Assembly (NCBI GenBank): GCA_902778205.1 | Contig: CACYWX010000042.1 | Coordinates: forward strand, 1-13,581 | Direction: 5' to 3' | Length of the DNA: 13,581 bases | From: an uncultured Ruminococcus sp. | GTDB lineage: Bacteria; Bacillota; Clostridia; Oscillospirales; CAG-272 | In this document: positions 6,405 through 13,581 of the stretch, in pieces | Position numbering within the stretch: the first letter of the stretch is position 1 | How the letters are laid out: each line of letters starts with the position of its first letter | Notes under the pieces: model-generated | Seen by the model: the letters and a program-made list of their open reading frames with translations, nothing else | The model's database searches: none | Told to the model about the DNA's origin: nothing | Position numbers and translations under genes: made by a program

Positions 6405-6433
6405 ATTATACTCTTCTCACCGGGAAAAATCAA
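6405..6433 (-). promoter_or_regulatory. Promoter of the OB-like lipoprotein gene
   Basis: On the minus strand TTGATT (6433-6428) and TATAAT (6410-6405) are 17 bases apart. Transcription should begin near 6398, leaving a 50-nt leader with a small hairpin ahead of the ribosome site. Confidence 0.8.
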
Positions 6434-6577
6434 GTCCTTTTCCGATTTTCATGATTTTCGTGCCGATTCTCTTCCCTTTTCCTTCGTTCCCGGGAGAAAA
6501 CGGGTGTTTCCGGTCCGATGTGGAAGGGATCCGGATCAAAAATCAGACGCCTTCCGCTTTACGGAGAGCGCGGCTGA

Positions 6578-6607
6578 TTGATTTGTTCACACACGGCATG
6601 CTATAAT
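6578..6607 (+). promoter_or_regulatory. Extended -10 promoter of the Gfo/Idh/MocA gene
   Basis: TTGATT (6578-6583) and TATAAT (6602-6607) are 18 bases apart, and the -10 is preceded by TGC, giving the extended TGnTATAAT form. The start should be near 6613, about 33 nt before the ATG. Confidence 0.8.
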
Positions 6608-6620
6608 GGATTGAATCCAT
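6606..6620. promoter_or_regulatory. Perfect palindrome at the transcription start, candidate operator
   Basis: ATGGATTGAATCCAT is a perfect inverted repeat with 7-base arms around a central G. It overlaps the end of the -10 box and spans the predicted start site of the Gfo/Idh/MocA gene, the usual place for a repressor. As RNA the loop would be a single base, so a DNA-binding site is more likely than a hairpin. Confidence 0.55.
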
Positions 6621-6646
6621 CCGCAATCCTGAAAGGAGCGCATACT

Positions 6647-7717
6647 ATGAAAATCGGGTTTATCGGCAACGGCTGGAGAACGCAGGGCTACTGGCGCGTG
6701 GTGAAGCAGGTCCCGGAGCGGTTTGAGATCTCCGGGGTCCTCTTCCGCAATCCGGACAAGGCCGCGGCGTTCGGCAAGGATCATCCCGGGCTGGCGTTCA
6801 CCGATCTGAGCCAATTCCTGAAGCAGCCCCATGACATGGTCTTCATTCTCCTGCCCGCCCACGCGGTCCCGCCCTATACCGAGGCGGCGCTTTCCGCGGG
6901 CTTTCCCCTCATGATCGAGACGCCGCCCACCTGGGATCCCGAAAAGCTCACGGAGCTTTGGGAGCTTCAGCGGAAGTACGGCGCGAGGATCCAGGTGGCG
7001 GAGCAGTATTTCCTCCAGCCCTACCACCGGGCCGTCCGGACCCTGGTTGACCGCGGGACCCTCGGCGAGGTCTCGAATCTGCGGATCTCCATGGCCCATG
7101 ACTACCACGGGATCAGCGTCATGCGGCGGCTCCTCGGCAAGGGCGCGGCGGACTGCACGATCACCGGACAACGGTTTGAGTTCCCGGTGCTCTCCCACTG
7201 CGGACGGGGCGGTCTGGGAGAGGGCGTTCTCCGCACGGACGGCAGAAAGGCCGCGGCGTTCGCCTGGGACGACGGAAAGGTCGGCTTCTTCGACTTCGCC
7301 GGCGAGCAGTATTTCAACTACTTCCGCTCCCGTCATCTGAACGTGCAGGGCACCCACGGCGAGCTCTGCGATTACAGCGTGACGTACTGGAACGGCTCCA
7401 TTCCGGTTTCCGCGCGGCTGGAACGGCAGGACACGGGGAAGGACTCCAATCTCGAGGGCTATTTCCACAGAGGCATCACCTGGAACGGGGAGATGATCTA
7501 CGAAAGTCCCTTCGCGAAGTACACGGAGGCGCGGCTGACGGACGATGAGATCGCCATGGGTTCCCTTCTTCTGGGCATGGAGCGCATGATCCGGACGGGT
7601 GAGGAAATCTATCCTCTGGCGGACGCGCTGACGGACACGTATCTCTTCATGAAAATGGACGAGGCGATCCGGATGGGCGGGCCTGTGCGGACGGAGGAGC
7701 AGATCTGGGAAGCCTGA
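6647..7717 (+). CDS. Gfo/Idh/MocA-family protein (putative sugar or cyclitol oxidoreductase)
   Basis: Members of this family oxidise or reduce sugars, inositols and sugar acids with NAD(P). The 356-residue protein has an N-terminal Rossmann fold (GFIGNGWRTQGYW at 4-16, then LFRNPDKAAAF) and a C-terminal alpha/beta substrate domain (about 120-320). The usual 'EKP' motif, whose lysine takes part in catalysis, reads Glu91-Thr92-Pro93 (IETPPTW). QVAEQYFLQPYHRAV and the HDYHG segment match a subgroup of the family that I cannot name. The ATG at 6647 follows AAAGGAG by 8 bases; an upstream in-frame ATG (6578) would start before the predicted transcript. It is monocistronic, converges on the ABC transporter operon and shares a terminator with it, so sugar processing is plausible but not shown. 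Confidence 0.88.
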   Translation: MKIGFIGNGWRTQGYWRVVKQVPERFEISGVLFRNPDKAAAFGKDHPGLAFTDLSQFLKQPHDMVFILLPAHAVPPYTEAALSAGFPLMIETPPTWDPEKLTELWELQRKYGARIQVAEQYFLQPYHRAVRTLVDRGTLGEVSNLRISMAHDYHGISVMRRLLGKGAADCTITGQRFEFPVLSHCGRGGLGEGVLRTDGRKAAAFAWDDGKVGFFDFAGEQYFNYFRSRHLNVQGTHGELCDYSVTYWNGSIPVSARLERQDTGKDSNLEGYFHRGITWNGEMIYESPFAKYTEARLTDDEIAMGSLLLGMERMIRTGEEIYPLADALTDTYLFMKMDEAIRMGGPVRTEEQIWEA

Positions 7718-7734
7718 TCCGGCAGAAAAAGATT

Positions 7735-7788
7735 CAGGGTCTGACGCGGCATCTCCGACAGAGGAGACGGGCGGCGGACCCTGTTTTT
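7735..7788. terminator. Shared terminator of Gfo/Idh/MocA gene and ABC transporter operon
   Basis: CAGGGTC (7735-7741) pairs with GACCCTG (7777-7783), with an inner TCTCC/GGAGA stem (7752-7756 with 7763-7767). On the plus strand TTTTT follows at 7784-7788, 18 bases after the Gfo/Idh/MocA stop. On the minus strand the stem is followed by AATCTTTTT, so it can also end the transporter transcript. Confidence 0.75.
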
Positions 7789-7823
7789 CGTGTTTTGGAC
7801 CGGTATGTCTATGGGAAACCGCT

Positions 7824-9446
7824 TTACTTCGCGGTACCGGAGCTCCGGATCCTCTTCCGCAGGTACTCCGTCAGAAGATACGCGCCCATGAGGACCCAGA
7901 CCGAGGCGATCCCGACGAGAAGGGCGACGGCGGTTCCCGGGAGAGGTCCGTCCGCTTCCCCGCCGCCCGCTCCGTTCCGTCCCAGCTGGTCCAGCCGGTA
8001 CAGGGAGACGACGTCGTCGTAGAGCTTCTCAAAATACGCCCCGTCCACGTTCTCCTTCCGCCGGACGGATTTGGCGGTGTTCTCGACGAGCTGTCCCGCG
8101 GCGTCCCGGAGCGAGGCGGAGCCGTTGAACACCGGGGTGACGAAGGTGTCTCCGATGTGGTCCAGAAGAAGCTCCGTGGCTTCGATCTTCACCCGGTAGT
8201 GATCCCCGTCGTCCTCCCCGGAGCGGCTCAGATAGTCCCGGTAGGCGGGATCGTTCTGCGCCTTGGCGGTGACGGGGATATAGCCCTCCGTCTCGGCGTA
8301 CTGAAGCTGGACGGCGCTGGTCAAAAGGTACTGGGCGAAGAGCCAGGAGGCCAGCACCTCCCCGGGATCCATCTTGTTGAACACGCAGACCGAGGGCCCC
8401 TGGGAGATCATGACGGGATGGTCCGGATCGATCTGGGGGACCGGCCGGACCGCCGTCTCGAACTCCACGAACTTGTCCGGGCTGATGTCGGAGTTGGGCG
8501 CGTGACTGCCCATCCAGGTGGCTCCAGCGGTGGAATCCACGGCGAAGAGGCACTGCCCGGCGTTCAGGAAGTTGCCCGGATAGCTAGAGATCTTGAAGGT
8601 GGAGAACGCGCCGGTTTCCGTATGGGACGCCACGTCCCGGAGAACGGATTCCGCGCCCTCCTTCCCCTCCGTGAACAGCAGGACCTCCCCCTCGGCGGTG
8701 GAATATCCCGCGCCGCGCTGGGCCAGCTGCTGGATCATCATGTTGTCCGTGGACTTGTAGATGAAGGGGATCATGGTCTTCTGGCCGTTGACGGCATAGA
8801 CGCCGTCCGCGTCCTTCTCCGCCGCCTTGTCCGAGACCTCCCAGACGAAGTCCCAGGTCAGCACGTCGGGAAGGTCGTACCCCATGGACTCCAGCATGGT
8901 GACGTTGACGTAGCAGGCCTCCGTGGAGCGCATGAAGGGGATGGCATAGTGGACCCCGCCGATGGCGCACTCGTCCAGGAACTTCCCGATCATCTCGTCC
9001 GCGTCCGGCCCGTCGTATCGGAGCTCGCTGCCGCCGAAGCCGAACCGGGGATCCGCGAACAGACCGTCCAGCGGCGCAACCACGTTCTGCCCGGTGATAT
9101 AGGTGGCGATGTGGTCCGGGTAGGTGATGCAGACGTTGGGGGTGGTGGCGGTGGAGATATTGGTGATGACGTCGTTGTAGATGCGCCCGTAGTCGGTGTA
9201 CAGGCGGATGTTCACATGGATGTTGGGGTAGAGCTTTTCAAAGGCCTCGATGGCGTCCGTATAGACGGCGGTCTGGATTTTGTTGGTGTCATTCTTGGCC
9301 CAGAAGGTCAGCTCATACTGCTTTTTATCGTCGAAGGACTCCGGCACCTCGAAGGCGGGCAGTCCCCGGGAGCCGTGGCATCCGGTGAGCGGAAGGAAGA
9401 AGGCCGCCGACAAAAGACCGGCCAGCACGCGCGCAAAACGCTTCAT
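7824..9446 (-). CDS. Sugar ABC transporter solute-binding lipoprotein with C-terminal membrane helix
   Basis: This 540-residue protein is the substrate-capturing part of the CUT1 importer encoded just upstream. It has a lipoprotein signal (FFLPLTGC, lipidated Cys23). The family-1 binding fold opens with LTFWAKNDTNKIQTAVYTDAIEAFEKLYP, followed by the hinge-proximal STATTPNVCITYPDHIATYI. It is about 100 residues longer than typical CUT1 binding proteins. The extra C-terminus carries a Gly-rich linker, a strong hydrophobic helix (about residues 504-525, LLVGIASVWVLMGAYLL) and a basic tail, as in an inside-facing membrane anchor. The ATG at 9446 overlaps the permease stop by 4 bases (ATGA), implying coupled translation, and gives the proper signal peptide. 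It is the last gene of the operon, before a terminator. The substrate, probably an oligosaccharide, cannot be named. Confidence 0.9.
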   Translation of the reverse strand: MKRFARVLAGLLSAAFFLPLTGCHGSRGLPAFEVPESFDDKKQYELTFWAKNDTNKIQTAVYTDAIEAFEKLYPNIHVNIRLYTDYGRIYNDVITNISTATTPNVCITYPDHIATYITGQNVVAPLDGLFADPRFGFGGSELRYDGPDADEMIGKFLDECAIGGVHYAIPFMRSTEACYVNVTMLESMGYDLPDVLTWDFVWEVSDKAAEKDADGVYAVNGQKTMIPFIYKSTDNMMIQQLAQRGAGYSTAEGEVLLFTEGKEGAESVLRDVASHTETGAFSTFKISSYPGNFLNAGQCLFAVDSTAGATWMGSHAPNSDISPDKFVEFETAVRPVPQIDPDHPVMISQGPSVCVFNKMDPGEVLASWLFAQYLLTSAVQLQYAETEGYIPVTAKAQNDPAYRDYLSRSGEDDGDHYRVKIEATELLLDHIGDTFVTPVFNGSASLRDAAGQLVENTAKSVRRKENVDGAYFEKLYDDVVSLYRLDQLGRNGAGGGEADGPLPGTAVALLVGIASVWVLMGAYLLTEYLRKRIRSSGTAK

Positions 9447-10297
9447 CCCTTGGTCCCTCCTCTCAGGACGCCGGACATGATTTTCTTCCGGAAGATCAGG
9501 AACAGCACCACCAGCGGCAGGGAGATGACCACCACCGCCGCCATCATGGCCGGGATGTTCTCCCGCCCGAAGCCGTTCTCCCGGATCTCCTGAATGCCGT
9601 TGGAGACCAGGAAATACGCCTGATCGTCCGTGATGAGCCGGGGCCAGACGTAGGAATTCCAGCACTCGATGACCTTCAGGATGGTGACGGTCACCACGGT
9701 GGGGCGGCAGATGGGGAGCATGACCCGGAGAAGGTACTTCAGATCGGAGGTGCCGTCCACCTTCGCCGCCTTGTACAGCTCGTCCGGGATCTGCTCGAAG
9801 TTCTCCTTCAGCAGGTAGATATAGAAAATCGAGGCCACCGACGGCAGGATCAGGCCCGCGAAGGTGTTGCGCATGTTCCAGTCCGTAATGGTGACAAAAT
9901 TGGTGATGACCACCAGCTCGTTCGGGATCATCATGAGGGAGAGGAACAGGGCGAACACGATATTCTTCCCCCGGAACTCCAGCCGGGAAAAGGCGAAGGC
10001 CGCCAGCACCGTGACCACCAGCATGACGGCTGTGGTGAGCACGGTGAAGATCAGGGTGTTGAGAAAATACCGGGCCAGGGGAACGGCGGTGAAGGCGTCC
10101 CGATAGTTGGCCAGGGTCGGGTCCGTGGCGATGAACCGCGGAACGAACTCGGAGTTGTAAGAGCTGTAGCTCTTGAAGGAGGTCAGCACCATCCAGTAGA
10201 AGGGGAACAGCACCACCACGCCCCAGACGGCGAGAAAGAGGTACACGGCAGCCCGTCCGATCCGGGAAGCCGCCCCGCCCGATTTGTCTGTATTCAC
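9443..10297 (-). CDS. Carbohydrate ABC transporter permease, MalG/UgpE-like
   Basis: The second membrane subunit of the CUT1 importer has 284 residues, the usual family length. A first membrane helix lies at about 16-38 (VYLFLAVWGVVVLFPFYWMV), with further helices near 82-105, 113-133, 147-163 and the C-terminal part. The EAA loop that docks on the ATPase reads ELYKAAKVDGTSDLKYLLRV (173-192) followed by MLPICRP. The start is a GTG at 10297, chosen because GAGGAGGG lies about 8 bases upstream and no ATG fits. It begins 14 bases after the MalF-like permease and ends in a 4-base overlap with the binding protein. Confidence 0.94.
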   Translation of the reverse strand: MNTDKSGGAASRIGRAAVYLFLAVWGVVVLFPFYWMVLTSFKSYSSYNSEFVPRFIATDPTLANYRDAFTAVPLARYFLNTLIFTVLTTAVMLVVTVLAAFAFSRLEFRGKNIVFALFLSLMMIPNELVVITNFVTITDWNMRNTFAGLILPSVASIFYIYLLKENFEQIPDELYKAAKVDGTSDLKYLLRVMLPICRPTVVTVTILKVIECWNSYVWPRLITDDQAYFLVSNGIQEIRENGFGRENIPAMMAAVVVISLPLVVLFLIFRKKIMSGVLRGGTKG

Positions 10298-10311
10298 GGA
10301 TGTCCCTCCTC

Positions 10312-11202
10312 TCAGACCACCGCGCTTTTTCTGCTGATGAGCAGATTGACGCAGGTGATGGTGAACACGATGGCGAACAGGATCAGCGCGGCTGCCGAGG
10401 CGTAGGAGGGGTAGCCGCCCGAATTGCCGTAGAGCATGTCGTAGACGTATCCCACGATGGTGTTCATGCCCGCGGCGTTCAGATCCGTCCCGAACAGGGC
10501 CACCTCATCGGAATAGGCCTTGAAGGCGCCGATGAAGCCCGTGATGACCAGATAGAAGATCATGGGGGAGATCATGGGCAGGGTGATGCGCCGGAAGATC
10601 CGCCCCTTCGACGCGCCGTCCACCCGGGCCGCCTTATAGTACTCCGGGTTCACGGAGGCCAGAGCCCCCGTCAGGATCAGGACCTTGAAGGGCATGACCA
10701 CCCAGACGGTGTAGATGCACATGACCAGCATCTTGGCCCAGTAGGGACCGTCGATGAAGTCCACGGAGGGCCCGCCGAACCAGTTGATCAGCAGATTGAC
10801 CAGGCCCTCGGAATAGGCGGTCTTCTTGAAGAGGATCATGAACACCAGGCCCACCGCCAGGGTGTTGGTGACGTATGGCAGAAAGTACACGGTCTGAAAG
10901 ACGTTCTTCAGGGCCTTTACGGAATTGAGTGCCAGGGAGATCAAGAGCGCCAGGCCCGTGGACACCGGCACCGTGACGATCACCAGAAGGAAGGTGTTCC
11001 GCACCGCCGCCAGAAAATAGGGATCCCTCAGCACGTAGGAGAAGTTGTACAGTCCCACGCCGCGGAAGGTCTGTGAGGCGGAGTTGTAGCCCTCCTCCAG
11101 GGAATACACCACCACGTCCGCCAGAGGATAGATCATGAAGACGGCAAGAAACGCCAGCGCGGGCAGAAGGTACAGCCACGCCTTGAGATTCTGCTTTTTC
11201 AT
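10312..11202 (-). CDS. Carbohydrate ABC transporter permease, MalF/UgpA-like
   Basis: The first membrane subunit of the CUT1 importer has 296 residues. The N-terminal helix is YLLPALAFLAVFMIYPLADV (11-30). Helices near 70-92, 105-125, 158-182, 211-230 and the C-terminus give the usual six. The EAA loop is EYYKAARVDGASKGRIFRRI followed by TLPMISP (about 187-213). It lacks the long periplasmic loop of enteric MalF, as expected for Gram-positive sugar importers. The ATG at 11202 overlaps the stop of the ATPase gene by 4 bases, so the two are probably translated together. Confidence 0.94.
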   Translation of the reverse strand: MKKQNLKAWLYLLPALAFLAVFMIYPLADVVVYSLEEGYNSASQTFRGVGLYNFSYVLRDPYFLAAVRNTFLLVIVTVPVSTGLALLISLALNSVKALKNVFQTVYFLPYVTNTLAVGLVFMILFKKTAYSEGLVNLLINWFGGPSVDFIDGPYWAKMLVMCIYTVWVVMPFKVLILTGALASVNPEYYKAARVDGASKGRIFRRITLPMISPMIFYLVITGFIGAFKAYSDEVALFGTDLNAAGMNTIVGYVYDMLYGNSGGYPSYASAAALILFAIVFTITCVNLLISRKSAVV

Positions 11203-12320
11203 CGCTCCCCCGCCTTTCCCGCTCCGTCCGGATAGATCCGCGCCTCGGTGTCAGGATCGAAGAGATGGGTCTTCTGAGGCTTCAGGGAGAAGCGCACCTC
11301 CCCGCCCTCCAGTCCCACGGCGTCCGAGGCGTCCACGATGGCGCGTCCCGTCTCGGCGGTCAGGCCCCCGTGACGGAAAACGATGCTGGTGTCACGCCCC
11401 ATGACCTCCACCCGGTCCAGTCCGCAATGGAGCGCTCCCTCCGGATCCGGCACGAAGCCCTCCGGACGCACGCCCACCTTCACCGCTCCGTCCCGGACCC
11501 CGGGAACGGTCAGGACCGCGTCGTCCCCGAGATGCAGAACGCCGCTTCGGACCTCCCCGTCGAAGACGTTGATGGGCGGGGTGCCGAGGAACGTGGCCAC
11601 GAACAGGTTCACCGGATCGTCGTACACGGCCTGGGGCTTCGAGATCTGATTCAGCACGCCCTTCTTCATGACCACGATCAGGTCGGAAATGCTCATGGCC
11701 TCCTCCTGGTCGTGGGTGACGAAGACGGTGGTAATGCCCGTCTCCCGCTGGATGCGGCGGATCTCCTCCCGGGTCTGGAGCCTCAGCCGCGCGTCCAGAT
11801 TGGACAGGGGCTCGTCCAGAAGCAGGACGCCGGGCTTCTTCACCAGGGCCCGGGCGATGGCCACCCGCTGCTGCTGGCCGCCGGACATCTCCGAGGGCCT
11901 CCGCTCCAGCAGATTGTCGATCTGCACGAGCTTCGCCGCCTCCAGCGCCCGCCGCTTCATTTCATCCCGGGAGAGGCGCGCGTCCCCCTTCAGATTGCCC
12001 AGGGGGAACATGATGTTCTCCAGAACCGTCATATGGGGATACAGGGCGTAGTTCTGAAACACCAGCCCCACGCCGCGCTTTTCCGGCGGGAGGGAGGTGA
12101 CGTCTGTGTCCCCGAAGAAGATCCTTCCGGCGGTGGGCGCTTCCAGTCCGCTGATCAGGTTCAGCGTCGTGCTCTTGCCGCAGCCGGAGGGACCGAGAAG
12201 TCCGATCAGGGTGCCGTCGGGGATCTCGAAGGTGAAATCGTCCACGGCCACCACTTCCTCCCGGATCTTCCGGTTACGGTTGGGATACCGCTTTGTCAGA
12301 TGCTCCAATACGATTTTCAT
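11199..12320 (-). CDS. Sugar ABC transporter ATP-binding protein, MsmK/UgpC/MalK-like
   Basis: This ATPase powers the adjacent permeases. Of its 373 residues, the nucleotide-binding domain (1-235) has Walker A GPSGCGKST (43-51), Q-loop Gln89, signature MSGGQ (145-149, Met in place of the common Leu), Walker B VLLLDE (165-170), D-loop SNLDA and switch His203. The C-terminal region (about 240-370) is the TOBE/OB-type regulatory domain of MalK-type ATPases, where inducer-exclusion regulators may bind. Length and domain order fit MsmK/UgpC. An AAGGA ribosome site precedes the ATG at 12320. It lies 34 bases after the SPFH gene with no terminator between them. Many clostridial CUT1 loci lack their own ATPase and share one; this one carries it. 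Confidence 0.95.
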   Translation of the reverse strand: MKIVLEHLTKRYPNRNRKIREEVVAVDDFTFEIPDGTLIGLLGPSGCGKSTTLNLISGLEAPTAGRIFFGDTDVTSLPPEKRGVGLVFQNYALYPHMTVLENIMFPLGNLKGDARLSRDEMKRRALEAAKLVQIDNLLERRPSEMSGGQQQRVAIARALVKKPGVLLLDEPLSNLDARLRLQTREEIRRIQRETGITTVFVTHDQEEAMSISDLIVVMKKGVLNQISKPQAVYDDPVNLFVATFLGTPPINVFDGEVRSGVLHLGDDAVLTVPGVRDGAVKVGVRPEGFVPDPEGALHCGLDRVEVMGRDTSIVFRHGGLTAETGRAIVDASDAVGLEGGEVRFSLKPQKTHLFDPDTEARIYPDGAGKAGER

Positions 12321-12354
12321 ACGGATCGTCCTTGTCTGCCGGAGTACCGGCCGG

Positions 12355-13236
12355 TTATTCCGCTCCGCCGGAGGGCTCCGACGGATTCAGCGTCACAAAG
12401 GGGTTGACGGTGGTTCCCATGACCTCGGGGAATTTCCCGTTCCATTTCTCGATCTTCTGCAGCTCGATGTACTCCGGGGACTTGGACAGCTCGGCCTGGA
12501 TCACGGAGATGGCGTAGGCGTCCGCGTCGGCCTTCAGCTTCTTGGAATCGGCCTCGGCCTGGGCCGCGATGACCGTCTGCCGGGCCTCCTCCTCCTTGGC
12601 CGCCGTCTCGTTCTTGACCCGGAGGGCCTCCTGCTCCGCCGCCACCTTGTCCCGGATGGTCTGCTCGAAGCTGTCCTCAAAGTCGATGTCCGCCAGGTTC
12701 ACCGCGGTGATGCTGACGCCGTAAGGGGAGAGGGCTCCCCTCAGCTCGTCCTCCACCAGCTCCTGGGCGATGGACCGGTTCTGGATCAGCTCCTCCGCCT
12801 TGTACTTGCCGATGGTGTTTTTCAGGATGCTGTTCAGGTTCGGGACGATCAGGGTGGATTCCACGTTGTTCACGCCCACGGTCCGGATGAGGGAGTCGAT
12901 CTGGCCGGTGGCGTACACGTAGTTGACCTTCACGTAGATGCTCTCCACCGTCTGGGTGTCCTTGGTGTAGGCGGGCTGATGGGTCTCGTAGACCTGCTCC
13001 CGGACGTCCACCTTCTCGATGGTCTCGATGAAGGGCAGGGACAGATGGGCCCCGGGCTGGAGGGAGCTGTTCCGGATCTTGCCGAGGTTGTATTTCACCC
13101 CGATGAAGCCCTCCGGGATCACCGTCACGCAAGTGCCCAGAAGGATCAGAACAACGATGATCACCGCGGCGGTGAGGATGATCCGTCCGGCGTTTTTCGG
13201 CTTTTTGAACCGGATCTGCTGATTCTGCTCGTTCAT
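12355..13236 (-). CDS. SPFH/Band 7 prohibitin-like membrane protein
   Basis: SPFH proteins form membrane-bound rings that organise membrane patches or hold proteases such as FtsH. The 293-residue protein has a basic N-tail, one membrane helix (about 17-38, IILTAAVIIVVLILLGTCV), then VIPEGFIGVKYNLGKI (39-54), which starts the Band 7 domain. LADIDFEDSFEQTIRDKVAAE leads into a charged Ala/Glu/Lys coiled coil (about 195-250). The end KIEKWNGKFPEVMG is a prohibitin-type hallmark. The ATG at 13236 has AAGGAG about 10 bases upstream; an in-frame ATG at 13269 would overlap the preceding gene and lacks a ribosome site. It is 4 bases after an unrecognised gene and 34 before the sugar-transport ATPase. 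It could belong to that operon or be its upstream neighbour. Confidence 0.92.
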   Translation of the reverse strand: MNEQNQQIRFKKPKNAGRIILTAAVIIVVLILLGTCVTVIPEGFIGVKYNLGKIRNSSLQPGAHLSLPFIETIEKVDVREQVYETHQPAYTKDTQTVESIYVKVNYVYATGQIDSLIRTVGVNNVESTLIVPNLNSILKNTIGKYKAEELIQNRSIAQELVEDELRGALSPYGVSITAVNLADIDFEDSFEQTIRDKVAAEQEALRVKNETAAKEEEARQTVIAAQAEADSKKLKADADAYAISVIQAELSKSPEYIELQKIEKWNGKFPEVMGTTVNPFVTLNPSEPSGGAE

Positions 13237-13240
13237 GCGG

Positions 13241-13581
13241 TCAGTCTCCTTTCTTCTTTTCGTTCTCATTGGCGGCGGGCGCGTCCTCGAAGATGAGGAT
13301 CCTCACGCCCCCGTCCCGCCCGTGCACCTCGGAGCGGAAGGTCTTTCCCCGGAAATACGCACAGAGGGCCGGGCTGTCGGTCATAAAAGCGGGGGTTGCT
13401 CTGAGAGGTCCCGGCTCTCCCGTAACTTCGCCGACGTTCTCCACGTAGAGCGAGCACGCCCGCCCTTCCCCGTCCCGTCCCCGGAAGAGATACCGGGCAC
13501 ACAGGCGGCGGGGCTTCCCGGGCACCTCCGTCTGGACGTCCGCGGCTCCGGGCAGGATCTCCCCGGAAAACAGCGGAGAGC
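13241..13581 (-). CDS. Unrecognised protein, C-terminal part only
   Basis: The reading frame is open from the right edge to a stop at 13241, giving about 113 residues of the C-terminus. The sequence includes ARYLFRGRDGEGRACSLYVE, TDSPALCAYFRGKTFRSEVH and VRILIFEDAP, then a charged tail NENEKKKGD. I recognise no family; it looks like a compact soluble domain with beta strands. A GTG at 13525 could be read as a start but has no clear ribosome site, and the frame continues through it, so a start outside the window is more likely. The stop lies 4 bases before the SPFH start, indicating coupled expression. That a gene is present is supported by the open frame, its spacing and AAGGAG placement for the next gene; its function is unknown. 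Confidence 0.6.
   Translation of the reverse strand, partial: SPLFSGEILPGAADVQTEVPGKPRRLCARYLFRGRDGEGRACSLYVENVGEVTGEPGPLRATPAFMTDSPALCAYFRGKTFRSEVHGRDGGVRILIFEDAPAANENEKKKGD

Noticed and set aside
8157..9593. Plus-strand open frame (478 codons) opposite the solute-binding protein
   Set aside because: Same shadow pattern, antisense to a protein with a proper signal peptide and fold.
12097..13296. Plus-strand open frame (399 codons) opposite the SPFH and ATPase genes
   Set aside because: It spans two real minus-strand genes and reads as Leu/Gly/Val/Asp low-complexity shadow.

Overview
The window (about 60% G+C) looks like a chromosomal segment of a high-G+C member of Clostridia (Bacillota), probably a gut or rumen Oscillospirales-type organism. 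The evidence is: lipoprotein signal peptides of clostridial type, AGGAGG-like ribosome sites, textbook sigma-A promoters (TTGACA-N17-TATACT), a CUT1 sugar ABC transporter with a lipoprotein binding protein, and intergenic hairpin-rich repeats of the kind I associate with gut Clostridia. The genus cannot be told from the sequence alone.

Layout. 1-257 (-) is the N-terminus of a lipoprotein, probably a solute-binding protein, with a consensus promoter and a dyad over its -10. 421-1518 (+) is an SGNH/GDSL esterase-like hydrolase. 1540-1810 is a hairpin-rich, MITE-like repeat between convergent genes. 4081-1842 (-) is a tdh-kbl operon that converts threonine to glycine and acetyl-CoA. 4269-5210 (+) is a lipoprotein glycoside hydrolase of family GH16, expressed divergently from tdh. 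5211-5610 is a gene-free stretch holding a second structured repeat and a terminator. 6348-5611 (-) is a lipoprotein with two OB-like repeats and no known function. 6647-7717 (+) is a Gfo/Idh/MocA-type protein with a perfect palindrome at its promoter. A shared terminator at 7735-7788 separates it from a long minus-strand array that runs to the right edge.

The array, in transcription order, is: an unrecognised protein (C-terminal part, from 13581), an SPFH/prohibitin-like membrane protein, an MsmK/UgpC-type ATPase, a MalF-like permease, a MalG-like permease and a solute-binding protein. Gaps are 4, 34 and 14 nt, with two 4-nt ATGA overlaps, so these six genes are probably co-transcribed. The last four form a complete CUT1 carbohydrate importer. 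Its binding protein is unusual in having a C-terminal transmembrane helix as well as a lipobox.

How the genes fit together. GH16 and the SGNH hydrolase could trim glucan-like or acylated polysaccharide, the ABC transporter could import the products, and the Gfo/Idh/MocA protein could process a sugar or sugar acid. They are separate transcription units, so this is inference from content and proximity. The tdh-kbl operon is a housekeeping amino-acid pathway embedded among them. I found no clearly new defence, mobile or biosynthetic system. The most unusual items are the doubly anchored binding protein, the SPFH gene upstream of the transporter, the two structured repeats at convergent gene ends, and three different dyads that overlap promoter -10 or start regions.
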